A program made the translations under genes and the position numbers. The notes under the pieces were generated by a model, which did no database searches, was not told the DNA's origin, and was given only the letters and a program-made list of their open reading frames with translations. Below are positions 27,223-35,808 of a DNA stretch of 64,000 nt, one piece after another. This DNA is from JADJOY01 sp046331705 [NCBI: bacterium] (GTDB taxonomy: Bacteria > JADJOY01). The stretch is from positions 1 through 64,000 of the forward strand of contig JAXLQJ010000012.1 of assembly GCA_046331705.1 (NCBI GenBank), read 5' to 3'. How positions within the stretch are numbered: position 1 is the stretch's first letter; every line of letters starts with the position of its first letter.

Positions 27223-27280
27223 TCCGGGCCCACTTGGCGGGCCGGGATGTTCCTCGCCCCGAAGCCGGTCGCGGGGGCGA
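27222..27280. terminator. Two hairpins between convergent genes
   Basis: ATCCGGGCCC at 27222-27231 pairs with GGGCCGGGAT at 27239-27248 (one mismatch), and TCGCCCC at 27254-27260 pairs with GGGGCGA at 27274-27280. They occupy the whole 63-base space between the stops of the PGPGW gene and the DUF1801 gene, so they likely terminate both transcripts. Confidence 0.6.
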
Positions 27281-27285
27281 AGGGG

Positions 27286-27684
27286 TCACCGGTTCTTCTC
27301 CGCGGCGCGTAGCTCGGCGATTCGCGAACGGATCAAGCGTTTCACGAGCGCGGCCGATGGCTGCGCAGTCAGCGGAAACCGAATCGTGCCCTTCGACGTC
27401 TCGTACGGTTCGAGCGCGGCGGCGTGGGCGCGGCGGATCGACTCGCTCATCGGGTAGAGGCTGGTGTGGTGCTTCCACGCCGCGTACCAAACGAAGGCTC
27501 GGCCGTCGAGCCGGAAGCCGGGGATTCCGTAGCTGAACGCCTCGATGGCATCGGGTGCGGCTGCGCGGATCGCGTCGCGAAGCGCGCGCAGGCTCTTGCG
27601 CGCCTCGGGCGAGAGCGCCGCGAGATAGGCGCGCACCTCGGCTCGAACCCGGGCTGCGTCCTGCTTCGTGGAAGGCTTGCTCAC
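27286..27684 (-). CDS. DUF1801 (YdhG-like) protein
   Basis: 132 residues from GTG at 27684 with GGAG upstream. The sequence [50 protein letters not shown] with [23 protein letters not shown] carries the family's signature (SYGIP.F...G.....A.K.H...YP, and IRFP...P.P..L....). Members are small cytosolic proteins with a frataxin-like fold, sometimes linked to iron. It is the downstream neighbour of the 27720 lipoprotein. Confidence 0.88.
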   Translation of the reverse strand: MSKPSTKQDAARVRAEVRAYLAALSPEARKSLRALRDAIRAAAPDAIEAFSYGIPGFRLDGRAFVWYAAWKHHTSLYPMSESIRRAHAAALEPYETSKGTIRFPLTAQPSAALVKRLIRSRIAELRAAEKNR

Positions 27685-27719
27685 GTTCGACTCCCGCCTG
27701 GTGGCTCGATTCGTCGCGG

Positions 27720-28265
27720 TCACTCGGGGCGCGCCGGTGCGGGAAACCCGCGAAACGTCCCCGTCGAGTCGACGGAGTCGGCGAAGTCCTCGATTCCCAT
27801 GTTGCCCACGGAGAGATTGTTCTCGATCACCCACATCTGCGATGGGATCACCCGGAAGGTGCGGTGCTCGTTCCGAAGCTCCACGAAGAGCAGCGCTCGG
27901 TCCTCTCGCTGAAGCGTCTCGGCGTCCACCAAGAAGAGAAAGCCGTGCCGATAGCGGCGGACGTCGAGCGTCAGCACGTCGTCCCGCGACAATCCTTCGA
28001 ACGCGCGATCGTCGAGAAAGCGCACGTAGGCCGTGAAGCCCTCGACGGGATCCGGCCTTTCCACCAGCGCGCGGACGCGTTTCCAGCTCGAATCGTCCGA
28101 GAACACGGTGCGAACGACGAGCGGGTGCTCGGAGCTCGGGAGCCTGGCGCGGCGCGCCCCGTGACCGCCGTCCGCGTCGCGATCGCATCCGAGGAGAGCC
28201 AGGGCGGCGACGAGACCCAACGCCGTGGCCCGGATGCGCGAACGGAGATGGGTCGACGGCTGCAT
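27720..28265 (-). CDS. DUF6924-like lipoprotein
   Basis: 181 residues from ATG at 28265 with a lipoprotein signal ([15 protein letters not shown]). The mature part [41 protein letters not shown] and [33 protein letters not shown] matches the pattern of small cytosolic immunity- or housekeeping-like DUF6924 proteins, where the 'IENNLS..NM.FEDFA' end is typical. What is odd here is the added lipoprotein signal. Function unknown. Confidence 0.75.
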   Translation of the reverse strand: MQPSTHLRSRIRATALGLVAALALLGCDRDADGGHGARRARLPSSEHPLVVRTVFSDDSSWKRVRALVERPDPVEGFTAYVRFLDDRAFEGLSRDDVLTLDVRRYRHGFLFLVDAETLQREDRALLFVELRNEHRTFRVIPSQMWVIENNLSVGNMGIEDFADSVDSTGTFRGFPAPARPE

Positions 28266-28623
28266 GTCGTGACCCTGCCGCTTCGAAGCGACGCCCATCG
28301 CCGGAGCTCGGAAGCCGATGCGCACCGCGCGCCCGGTGGCGTTGCCGCCGCCCTCCACGGGCGCCCCTCGCGTATCCAGCGCCTGGTGCTCGAGGGTCGA
28401 GGTGAGCGCTCGCTGGTCCAGCGAGAGCGCGATTCGCTCAGTGATCACGATGCGCCTCACGGCGAGCGCCGGATGAACGCATTCCTCCCCTCCTCGCTGG
28501 ACGGGTGGTTGCCCGTCCTCGGATCTCATTCATCGAGTAAGCAGATGTCGAATGACGAAACTATCTATTTTCTGGAATGGCGATCGTCACATAGGTTGCG
28601 GCTCCAAGCCAAGGGGGAAGCCA
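28266..28623. other. Intergenic region between divergent genes
   Basis: 358 bases without a supported gene. The first ~230 bases are GC-rich like coding DNA but carry no convincing frame. A lower-GC patch at 28535-28590 just ahead of the TerB-like gene is the likely promoter area for that gene. No repeat seen. Confidence 0.35.
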
Positions 28624-29199
28624 ATGGACACGACGGTACGAACGAATCGCGTTGGGAGTCACGAAGAGGAGTACTTCCTGAAGTTGGAGGCCGAGCGGCT
28701 CGAGGAGCGCAGGATCGAGGCCGATCGCGCGCTGGCGGCGAGCCAGCTCGCACTGGCGCTGGACCGACCGAACTCGGAGTGGATGACTCGGCTCGTCGGA
28801 CTGGGCATCACCGCCGAGAATGCGGCGGCCTTTCGCGTCATGCCGCTGGTGGAGGTGGCGTGGGCCGATGGCGCGGTCGACTCCGCCGAGCGCACGCGTC
28901 TCTTGCAGGGCGCACGTCGCCTCGGGCTCGTGCCCGGCGCCGCGGCGCAGAATCTGCTGGAAAGCTGGCTCGAGGCTCGCCCCAATCGCGCGCTCATCGA
29001 CGCCTGGCACGAGCTCGCCGCCGAGGACCAGCAGCGTGGCGTGTCGTCCGACGAGCGCTGGCGCCTGCTTCAGGACGCGGAAGCCGTCGCGGGCGCATCC
29101 GGCGGACTGCTCGGCATTGCCGCGGTCTCCGCCGCCGAGCGAACGACGCTCGCGGCCATCCGATCGAGCTTGGGCGGCAGCGCCGCGCTCGACGGATGA
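28624..29199 (+). CDS. TerB-like helical protein
   Basis: 191 residues. ATG at 28624 follows AGGGGGAAG, a strong ribosome site, and is preferred over an ATG 72 bases upstream. The central part (AAFRVMPLVEVAWADGAVDSAERTRLLQGARRLGL, then LLESWLEARPNRALIDAWHELA) matches the TerB/DjlA helical fold, including the acidic 'WADG.VD..E' turn. A coiled N-terminal helix (EEEYFLKLEAERLEERRIEADRAL) precedes it. TerB-fold proteins bind metals or take part in stress and membrane-associated conflict pathways. No other ter gene is nearby. Confidence 0.75.
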   Translation: MDTTVRTNRVGSHEEEYFLKLEAERLEERRIEADRALAASQLALALDRPNSEWMTRLVGLGITAENAAAFRVMPLVEVAWADGAVDSAERTRLLQGARRLGLVPGAAAQNLLESWLEARPNRALIDAWHELAAEDQQRGVSSDERWRLLQDAEAVAGASGGLLGIAAVSAAERTTLAAIRSSLGGSAALDG

Positions 29200-29625
29200 C
29201 CGATTCGCGGTGTGAGGTCGAAGGTCGATGGCGGCGTGGTCGTGAAGAGCTCGTACGGCGCCGCGTGGGAGCTTGGTGCGAGCTTGTGTACGCCCCCGTA
29301 GGCCGGGGGCACGGGGGGTGCGTCCCGCCGGCGGCGGGGGACTCGGTGGGAGTCCCCCCCGGCGAGAGCACCTGCCCAACCCAGAGGTCATTCGCCTCCG
29401 CGAACCCCACCGACTCGAATCAGAGCTTCGAAGGCCGTGCGTCGACGACCGCCGCCGACTCGATCGGCTCGACCCGTCCGAGGAGGGCGTAACGCGGCGC
29501 GAGCGCGATCCCCGCGAGCACGCACCGGATCGAATCCACACGCCCGCGTTCCGTGGCCACGGCATGCCGGTGCATCGGATCGCACCGGGAGAGACCGGAG
29601 CGGCGTCTGCTGCCGAGCTGGACAC
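29200..29625. other. Non-coding 426-base gap with consecutive GC hairpins
   Basis: No frame here looks protein coding. GCCCCCG at 29292-29298 pairs with CGGGGGC at 29304-29310 (5-base loop). GGGGGACTC at 29336-29344 pairs with GAGTCCCCC at 29350-29358 (5-base loop). The spacing and perfection of the two stems suggest a structured RNA element or a terminator for the TerB-like gene. The rest shows nothing recognisable, and a tRNA-like look of the segment after 29360 does not fold into a cloverleaf. Confidence 0.45.
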
Positions 29626-29982
29626 TCACAGCACCTTCACCTCTTGACGGTCCCACAGCTCGAGCAGCGAGAGCATCTCGGCGCCGGTGTACGCACCGAC
29701 CACGCCCACGCGCGCGTGCACGAGCTGAACGCCGACGATCACTTCGACGAACTCCGGATCGACGCGCAATCGCGCGATCGCATCGCGCTCGCCTTTCACG
29801 AGGACGAACCCCTCGAGATCCCCGCCGTGCGGTTCCAGCAAGACCACTTCCACGCTCTCGATCCGGCCCTCGCGCTCGAGCCGCGTCAGATATTGCATCG
29901 CCTCGTCGAGAACGCGGGCGGCCACCTTCTCGCGGCCTGCGATGATCGAACCCCATCCAACGAACAGTGCCCCCTTCGGCAT
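29626..29982 (-). CDS. Small protein of predicted ferredoxin-like (dimeric alpha/beta barrel) fold
   Basis: 118 residues from ATG at 29982. Alternating strand/helix pattern: GALFVGWGSII, helix REKVAARVLDEAMQYLTRLERE, strands IESVEVVLLEPHGGDLEGFVLVKG, helix ERDAIARLRVD, strand FVEVIVGVQLVHARVGVVGAY. This resembles the dimeric alpha/beta-barrel families (YCII, EthD, antibiotic monooxygenase-like), but no signature residue identifies one. Single gene, function unknown. Confidence 0.7.
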   Translation of the reverse strand: MPKGALFVGWGSIIAGREKVAARVLDEAMQYLTRLEREGRIESVEVVLLEPHGGDLEGFVLVKGERDAIARLRVDPEFVEVIVGVQLVHARVGVVGAYTGAEMLSLLELWDRQEVKVL

Positions 29983-30067
29983 GGCGATGATTCTCCCTCG
30001 TCGTACTGCGGAAACGCTCGGTTTCTCTTCGTTCTGGCGCCGATGCCCGCTGCGCGAAGGCGGGGGC

Positions 30068-30877
30068 CTAAGCGGCTCGGCGCAGGTCGGGGCGCTCGTG
30101 CCACTCGTGCTCGATATCGCGCATGAGCAGCGCGCAGTCGAGCTCGACCGAGCCTGCGGGGAACACGGCGCGGTCATCGAAGAAGCTCGAGCGAGCTGCC
30201 GAAACCGCCAGTGGCTCGACTCGCCAGGTCGCGCACCGGAGCTCGAGGCCGTGAAAGCAGCGGGGATCGGTCGTCGCGGAGTAGCCGATGGCGCCAGCTT
30301 CGAAGAACGCCGAAGCCTCCGCGACGGATGCGAACGTCGAGCTCGTCGGCAATTCGTCGGCGATGTCTGCGGCGATCGCCAGTTGCGTGACGCCGTCGTC
30401 CGACGCGACGGCGACCTCGACGTGTCGGGTGCGATCGACCACCGAAAACGCTGCGTGCGCGTGAATTCCCGGGAAGAGTCGACCGCCAACGAGTGTGTTC
30501 AGCCAGGAAGTCGTGTCGCGGCGCCGGATGAAAACCCCTTCCCGTACGGTAGGGCCGTCATCCCACTCGACCGCCGTGCGGTGCGCAGCGTTCTCCGACG
30601 AGATCCCGAGCCATGGGGGCAGCATGCGCGGCCGCACTCGGCTCAGCCCGATGAGACAGATCCCGGCCATGCCGTGTCCTCGATGCAGCTTCGGCCGAAA
30701 CGGCGGCGGAAGCGTGCGCCTGAGCACGGTCGGATCCACGCGGTAGTTCACGAGGATCCGTCGCTCGATCACGCCTCGAACCACCGGTAGCCTCACCTCG
30801 AGCTCCCTCGTCGATGGTGTCTTCGTCCGCGGAGGATCATCTCGCACGCACGGCGGTCGCGATCGCACGCGCCGCAT
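30068..30877 (-). CDS. DUF2071 (YqjF-like) protein
   Basis: 269 residues from ATG at 30877; the first ~28 are Arg/Pro rich, so a later start is possible. Body: RRILVNYRVDPTVLRRTLPPPFRPKL, GHGMAGICLIGLSRVRP, and HRTAVEWDDG..REGVFIRRRDT are hallmarks of DUF2071, a beta-barrel acetoacetate-decarboxylase-like fold of unknown activity. C-terminal segment FHGLELRCATWRVEPLAV and EWHERPDLRRA complete the domain. It lies 85 bases upstream of the 29626 gene on the same strand, perhaps co-transcribed. Confidence 0.8.
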   Translation of the reverse strand: MRRVRSRPPCVRDDPPRTKTPSTRELEVRLPVVRGVIERRILVNYRVDPTVLRRTLPPPFRPKLHRGHGMAGICLIGLSRVRPRMLPPWLGISSENAAHRTAVEWDDGPTVREGVFIRRRDTTSWLNTLVGGRLFPGIHAHAAFSVVDRTRHVEVAVASDDGVTQLAIAADIADELPTSSTFASVAEASAFFEAGAIGYSATTDPRCFHGLELRCATWRVEPLAVSAARSSFFDDRAVFPAGSVELDCALLMRDIEHEWHERPDLRRAA

Positions 30878-31029
30878 GGGGGCCGGCGGCCGGCGCTCGC
30901 TGTGGGCCTGGAAGGAGCTCGACGGGTCGGCGACGTGGATCGCGCGTTCGCAGCGTCGGCAGGAGTTCTACGATCTTGCGCTCGAGAGCCTGGCGGCATG
31001 CGCGACCGTTCGCCTGTGACCGTCTCGCG

Positions 31030-32487
31030 TCACTCGGTCTTGGTGACGAACTTGTGGTACGCGGCGAGCCAGTAGGCGGCGAGGTAGTCGACGCCGGGGT
31101 TCACGAATCTCGGGTCGGTGGAGCCGCAGGCGTCGACGAGGAAGGGGCTGCGCTGCCACAGGAAGTCGGTGGTGCACTGCTGGTCGACGGGGAACGCCTC
31201 GAGCGCCTGTGGGTGGATCTCCCCCATGAGCTCGATGAGGATCGGGATCTGCTGTTGCAGGTCGTACCACTGCTGGGAGACGGGATCGATGGTGTACGTC
31301 GAGGGATCGCGCGCGGGCAGGAAATAACGGTCGTTGGGGGCGCCACGGAAACGCGTGAGGTCGTCCAGGAGCTGGCTTTCGTAAGGATCGTCCTGGGGCG
31401 CGGGCTGCCATCCGCCTTGGCTCATGTAGATGCCCGTGAACCAGGCGTTGTGGGAGAGCCGCGTGTAGTCGTGGACGGACGAGTTGAAGAAGCTCAGGAA
31501 CCACTGGTAGTCGGCGGATCCGAAATAAACCTTTCCGAGCCGCAGGATGGTGTACCAGAGCTGGTGCCCGAGGTTGTTCGAGTAGTACTGGCTGTAGCGA
31601 TTGAAGATGTCGATGCCGGCGAGCTCGAAGCCGGCGCGGGCGCCGTCGGCAACCAGCTTCTTCACCTCGCCGAGGGCGCGGGCGTCGCCGCTCACGTGGT
31701 AGGCGACGAGCGAGAACACCATTTGCTGCGACGGCAGCATGTTGGGTGCGACGCTGCTCGGTTGCCCGTCCTCGGCGATGATGAGCCAGTTGTTGTCCGC
31801 CAGCATGTTGAAGACTTCGAGGACGTCGGCGGCGATGGTGGCCCGGGTCGCGTCGTCGTCGACGAGGTCGTAGGCCGTGGCCATGCCGAGGATCCAGCCG
31901 GTGTACTGATCGCGGCTGGTCTCGCCCCACCAGAAGTCGCCGGCGTACGGTCCGCTCTCGACGTGGTGGCAGCGCTCCTGCGTCTCGCACCAGGCGTCGC
32001 CCTGATAGATGGTCGAGGTGGCCTGCGTGCCCCAGTATCGCGAGATGTAGCCGGTCGCGCCGGTCACGTGCAGGTGGCCGTCGAGGGTGTCGACCATGCG
32101 GATCGCGTTGGCCTTCGCTTGCGCGTCGCCGGTCACGTGGTAGCGGAACGACTGGCTCGCCAGGTACGTGCCGGTCCAGATCGTGCTGTCGCCGAACTCG
32201 GCGATGTGGTCGAAGGTGGTGCGGTCGGTGTCGGCGAAGTACGCGGTGATCGTGCCGCCGTGATCGGGCTGGTGCCACGCGAGGTGCCACGCGTCGTAAG
32301 CCTCGGCCTTGGCGCGTAGCGCGCCCGCGGCGCCGGACTCGTCGTAGCTGGGCGCTTCGACGTTGGATTGCGGCCAGGGGGCGACGTAATCGTCGGGCTG
32401 GCATTCCTCGGCGCCCATGGTGAACGCGGCGGCGAGGGCGGCGAGGGGTAGCGCGGAGCGAAGACGCAGCGGTTTCATCGGAGACAC
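31030..32487 (-). CDS. Exported protein with predicted (alpha/alpha) toroid, glycoside-hydrolase-like
   Basis: 485 residues. The signal peptide (LRSALPLAALAAAFTMGAEEC) could be lipoprotein or Sec cleaved. The mature protein has many Trp/Tyr-rich helices (YDAWHLAWHQPDHGGTITAYF, WTGTYLASQSFRYHVTGD, DQYTGWILGMATAYDLV, NNLGHQLWYTILRLGKVYFG), the pattern of six-hairpin glycosidase toroids. No catalytic acid pair can be assigned without alignment, so polysaccharide cleavage is a guess. Cysteines in WCETQERCHH and QQCTTDFLW, DACGS may form disulphides. Single gene. Confidence 0.7.
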   Translation of the reverse strand: MSPMKPLRLRSALPLAALAAAFTMGAEECQPDDYVAPWPQSNVEAPSYDESGAAGALRAKAEAYDAWHLAWHQPDHGGTITAYFADTDRTTFDHIAEFGDSTIWTGTYLASQSFRYHVTGDAQAKANAIRMVDTLDGHLHVTGATGYISRYWGTQATSTIYQGDAWCETQERCHHVESGPYAGDFWWGETSRDQYTGWILGMATAYDLVDDDATRATIAADVLEVFNMLADNNWLIIAEDGQPSSVAPNMLPSQQMVFSLVAYHVSGDARALGEVKKLVADGARAGFELAGIDIFNRYSQYYSNNLGHQLWYTILRLGKVYFGSADYQWFLSFFNSSVHDYTRLSHNAWFTGIYMSQGGWQPAPQDDPYESQLLDDLTRFRGAPNDRYFLPARDPSTYTIDPVSQQWYDLQQQIPILIELMGEIHPQALEAFPVDQQCTTDFLWQRSPFLVDACGSTDPRFVNPGVDYLAAYWLAAYHKFVTKTE

Positions 32488-32541
32488 CTCGAGCGGCGCG
32501 AACGGGTCCGCGCGGATCGTCGTCGAGCAGTGTGGAGTGAC

Positions 32542-32554
32542 GAGAAAAATTCTC
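32542..32554. repeat. AT-rich inverted repeat upstream of the 32487 gene
   Basis: GAGAA (32542-32546) and TTCTC (32550-32554) flank AAA. It lies between the stop of the 32617 gene and the start of the 31030-32487 gene. Either an operator or a small terminator (on the minus strand it reads into a T-rich stretch). Confidence 0.3.
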
Positions 32555-32616
32555 TCACGCTGCTCGCGCGCGCCGCAAACACGGCGGCGGAGGCGTCACG
32601 ATGCGGGTGCGGGGAG

Positions 32617-33060
32617 TCAGCCGAAGCGCCACGAGGTGAAGCAGGGGAGCTGGCCGTCGTCGCGCAGCTCCTCGGCCTCGTCGGGGTCGCGCGGCACGAC
32701 GCGGCAGACTTCCGGCTTGAGTCCGGTGAAGTGTAGACCGCAGCCGCGGCCCTGCGCGGCCAGAAAGACGCATCCGCGCTCGCCGACCGCCGTGCGGTAG
32801 AGCCAATCGCCGTCCTCGTCCTGCTCGGGGCCGGTGAACTGATGGTCGGCGGCGTGGCCGTGGGCGATGAGCGCCTCGCGCTCGGCGGGCCACACGTCGG
32901 CGCCGTGACTGCAACAGTCCTGAACGCACGGGAACGTCATGCAATCGGGCGCGGCCAGGACCGGTCGGTGCACCAGGTCCTCGAGCGCGGTCACCGGCAG
33001 GCGGCTCGCGGTGGGGCTCGGAGGGATGCGGCCTTCGGAGGGGTTCTCGGGAGTCGTCAC
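32617..33060 (-). CDS. Cysteine cluster protein (YkgJ-like relative)
   Basis: 147 residues from GTG at 33060. Cys pattern: DCMTFPCVQDCCSHGADVWPAEREAL, then GCVFLAAQGRGCGLHFTGLKPEVCRVVP and PCFTSW. The CVFL..GRGC.LH..GL.P..CR..P block is that of DUF3109/PF03692-type zinc- or iron-chelating proteins. Located in the cytosol by lack of a signal. The upstream gene on the other strand is the cupin, and the intergenic gap is 326 bases. Confidence 0.75.
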   Translation of the reverse strand: MTTPENPSEGRIPPSPTASRLPVTALEDLVHRPVLAAPDCMTFPCVQDCCSHGADVWPAEREALIAHGHAADHQFTGPEQDEDGDWLYRTAVGERGCVFLAAQGRGCGLHFTGLKPEVCRVVPRDPDEAEELRDDGQLPCFTSWRFG

Positions 33061-33386
33061 GGAGGACCTCGGATCAGCGGTCGGTGCGCGCGCAAGATAG
33101 GCGACCGACCAGCGAAGGCAACTCGTCGCACGAGCGTGCGCGGCTCGCGCGCGAGCATCGCCGAGGGTCGTGACGGGAGCGTGACGTAACGCCACGGCCG
33201 GGCGTTCGACGGAAGGACATCGCGGGGCGGGACCGACTCGCTCCGCACGGTGTGGGGGCGGGCTCGAGCGGCGGGTTCGTTCGGCGGGCCTCGACCCGCT
33301 CGCCGATCGAGTTGCAGGGAGGGGCGGGCGGGCGCTCGCCCCCGCGAACGCCGCGCGCCGAGATCGCGCGGACATCGGAGGCGGTC
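33061..33386. other. Intergenic gap between divergent cysteine-cluster and cupin genes
   Basis: 326 bases, high GC, no supported gene and no clear repeat. It must contain both promoters; a GGAGGC ribosome site for the cupin gene is at 33378-33383. Nothing else is visible. Confidence 0.35.
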
Positions 33387-33884
33387 ATGAATCGTTCGAG
33401 CTCGCTCGCATGCCTGACGCTGTCGCTGGCGCTGATGCCGCGGATGGCGTGGGCCGACGAGGACGCGAGCGCCGTGAAGATCGTGTCGGCGCGGGACATG
33501 GCCGCGAATTTCGCGAAGGCGGCGACGATTCGCGAGACCCCGCTCTACAAGGTTCACGCGAGCCACCGGGAGGCGCCCGGGCTGGCGGAGATCCATGCCC
33601 GCGACACGGACGTGATCTACGTCGTCGAGGGCAAGGCCACGCTCGTGACCGGCGGCACGGCGGTCGACGCCAAGGCCACCGCGCCCGACGAGCTGCGCGG
33701 CACCCGCATCGAAGGGGGCGAAGCACATGCCCTCGCGAAGGGTGACGTCGTGATCGTGCCGAGCGGAGTTCCGCATTGGTTCGAGCACGTGAGCGGGCCC
33801 TTCAACTATTTCGTGGTCAAGGTGACGGCGCCGGCACCCGAGGCATCGACGGGTGCCGCCACCGAAGCGGGGAGCGAGCGATGA
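33387..33884 (+). CDS. Exported cupin-domain protein
   Basis: 165 residues. ATG at 33387 follows GGAGGC and starts a Sec signal ending AWADE. The mature part is a single cupin barrel: YKVHASHREAPGLAEIHARDTDVIYVVEGKATLVTGG, then GGEAHALAKGDVVIVPSGVPHWFEHVSGPFNYFVVKV. The second motif keeps P..HWF, while the first has H/D in place of the usual double His, so metal binding may be altered. Its stop overlaps the SMP-30 gene start by 4 bases, so the two exported proteins probably act together. Confidence 0.88.
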   Translation: MNRSSSLACLTLSLALMPRMAWADEDASAVKIVSARDMAANFAKAATIRETPLYKVHASHREAPGLAEIHARDTDVIYVVEGKATLVTGGTAVDAKATAPDELRGTRIEGGEAHALAKGDVVIVPSGVPHWFEHVSGPFNYFVVKVTAPAPEASTGAATEAGSER

Positions 33885-35539
33885 GCCGGTGGATTCGAAT
33901 CGTCGGACGTGTGTCCTCCGTCGTGGCGCTGGTCACGGGTTTGCTGGCGTTCGAGCGCCTCGCCTTCGGAGCCAGCGCCGATCGACCGGACCGCACGGCC
34001 AGGGCTGACGCCGTGGTGGATCTGCGCACCGAAGCGGGCGCGTCGCTGGTCGGGGGAGAGTGGCGCTTCCACGACACCAAGATCGTCGAGGTGGAGCACC
34101 ATTGGCCCGGCCCGGATCTCAAGCCCTCGGGTGCCCCGAACCGCACGCACGAGCTGAACCCGCACGCCGCGGTGCCCGACTTCGACGACTCCGGTTGGGA
34201 GAAGATCGCCGCCGAGACGCTCGACGCGCGCCGTTCCACGGGGCGGCTCTCGTTCGCGTGGTATCGGCTCGACCTGGTGCTGCCCGAGAAGGTGGGATCG
34301 CTGCCGGTGGCGGGCTCGACGGTCTTCTTCGAGATCGTGATCGACGACTACGCCGAGGTGAGCGTGGATGGCCGCCAGCCCCTCGTTCTCGGCCAGGTCG
34401 GCGGACCGGTCGTCGCGGGCTTCAACGCCCCCAACCGCGTGCTGCTCACGCGCGACGCCAAACCAGGGCAGCGCTTCCAGCTCGCGGTGCTGGGGATCAA
34501 CGGGCCGCTCTCCGAGCCGCCCGGGAACTTCATCTGGGTGCGGAGCGCGACGCTCGACTTCTACGCGCCGGCGCGCGCGGCGGTCGGGGTGCCCGTGGAC
34601 GCGCGCTTCGAGAAGCGCGATCCCGCATTCGACGAGATCGTTCCGCCGGGCACGCGTGTGGAGCGGCTCGCGAGCGGCTTCGACTTCATCGAGGGTCCTG
34701 TCTGGCACCCGGACGGATACTTGCTCTTCAGCGAGCCCAACAACAACGCCATCTACCGCTGGTCGCCGCTCGACGGCGCCGTGAGCGTCTTCCGCACGCA
34801 CAGCGGCTACGCAGGTGTCGACATCGGCGAGTACGGGCAGCCCGGGTCCAACGGCCTCACGCTCGACGCGAATGGGCGGCTCACGATCTGCGAGCACGGC
34901 AATCACCGCATCTCGCGACTCGAGAAGAACGGGCAGCTCACCGTGCTCGCCGACCGCTACGACGGAAAGCGCCTCAACAGCCCCAACGACCTCGTCTACC
35001 AAGCCAGTGGCGCGCTCTACTTCACCGATCCGCCGTTCGGGTTGCCCAAGTTCTACGACGATCCGCGCCGCGAGCTCGACGTCTACGGCGTCTATCGCTA
35101 CGCCGATGGAAAGCTCACGCTCGTCGACGATTCGTTGCGCGGACCCAACGGGCTGGCGTTCTCGCCGGACGAGCGATACCTCTACGTCGACAACTGGGAC
35201 GAACGGGCGAAGATCGTCAAACGTTTCGAGGTGAAGCCCGACGGCACGCTCACGAACGGGAGCGTGTTCTTCGACATGGGCGGTGCCCCCGGGGCGGAAG
35301 CGCTCGACGGGCTCAAGGTCGACCAGCAGGGAAATCTCTACGTCTCCGGTCCCGGCGGGCTGTGGGTGATCTCGCCGCAAGGAAAGCATCTCGGCACGAT
35401 CTCGCTCCCCGATCTACCCGCGAACTTCGCGTGGGGGGATGACGACGGCCGCACGCTCTACCTGACCGCCCGATCGAACCTCTATCGGGTGCGTCTCGGC
35501 ATCCCGGGCATTCGCCCGCCGCTCGCCGCACCGCGCTGA
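33881..35539 (+). CDS. Exported SMP-30/gluconolactonase-like propeller with N-terminal beta-sandwich
   Basis: 552 residues. Signal/anchor helix (VGRVSSVVALVTGLLAF) then a ~190-residue N-terminal domain (GEWRFHDTKIVEVEHHWPG, WYRLDLVLPEKVG, FFEIVIDDYAEVSVDG) resembling a carbohydrate-binding jelly roll. The C-terminal SMP-30 six-bladed propeller has metal-ligand motifs FIEGPVWHPDG (Glu), NSPNDLVYQ (Asn) and DDSLRGPNGLAFSPDERYLYVDNW (Asn, Asp). It is predicted to be a calcium- or zinc-dependent lactonase outside the cytoplasm. It is translationally coupled to the cupin, and a perfect hairpin follows the stop. A sugar-lactone pathway is possible, but no other enzyme is near. Confidence 0.88.
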   Translation: MSRWIRIVGRVSSVVALVTGLLAFERLAFGASADRPDRTARADAVVDLRTEAGASLVGGEWRFHDTKIVEVEHHWPGPDLKPSGAPNRTHELNPHAAVPDFDDSGWEKIAAETLDARRSTGRLSFAWYRLDLVLPEKVGSLPVAGSTVFFEIVIDDYAEVSVDGRQPLVLGQVGGPVVAGFNAPNRVLLTRDAKPGQRFQLAVLGINGPLSEPPGNFIWVRSATLDFYAPARAAVGVPVDARFEKRDPAFDEIVPPGTRVERLASGFDFIEGPVWHPDGYLLFSEPNNNAIYRWSPLDGAVSVFRTHSGYAGVDIGEYGQPGSNGLTLDANGRLTICEHGNHRISRLEKNGQLTVLADRYDGKRLNSPNDLVYQASGALYFTDPPFGLPKFYDDPRRELDVYGVYRYADGKLTLVDDSLRGPNGLAFSPDERYLYVDNWDERAKIVKRFEVKPDGTLTNGSVFFDMGGAPGAEALDGLKVDQQGNLYVSGPGGLWVISPQGKHLGTISLPDLPANFAWGDDDGRTLYLTARSNLYRVRLGIPGIRPPLAAPR

Positions 35540-35578
35540 GTCTCGTCCCCGAGTGTCGAGAGCGCGGTGAGTCGCTCG

Positions 35579-35609
35579 CCGCCCGCCACGGGCTCACCGT
35601 GGCGGGCGG
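35579..35609 (+). terminator. Perfect 13-bp hairpin after the SMP-30 gene
   Basis: CCGCCCGCCACGG (35579-35591) and CCGTGGCGGGCGG (35597-35609) flank the loop GCTCA, 40 bases after the stop at 35539. A strong intrinsic-terminator-like stem that also isolates the MNIO cluster. Confidence 0.65.
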
Positions 35610-35721
35610 TCGTGCTCCGCCTGACGCGTCGACCCGTCCGGTGTCCTCGCTCGCACCGCCGTCGAACCGCGGCTGGTTGAAACGTTTCCTGCCTTCGCTC
35701 GACTGCACCGCGGAGGCAATC

Positions 35722-35808
35722 ATGAACACCGGAAAGAGCTGGAGTTCCCGCCCGGTCCTCGGGCTTTCCGCCTGGCTCGCGTACGCGGGCGCGACGGCCG
35801 TCCGATGA
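35722..35808 (+). CDS. 28-residue peptide at the head of the MNIO cluster
   Basis: ATG at 35722 with GGAGG a few bases ahead. Product MNTGKSWSSRPVLGLSAWL followed by AYAGATAVR, ending in a TGA that overlaps the DUF692 start by 4 bases (35805-35808). The coupling and ribosome site suggest a real leader or micro-protein, perhaps setting translation of the DUF692 gene, or a decayed first precursor. It has no cysteine. Confidence 0.45.
   Translation: MNTGKSWSSRPVLGLSAWLAYAGATAVR

Noticed and set aside
29360-29420. tRNA-like segment on the minus strand (GATTCGAGTC followed by GGTTCG)
   Set aside because: It lacks an acceptor stem and cannot form a cloverleaf; resemblance is limited to short words.
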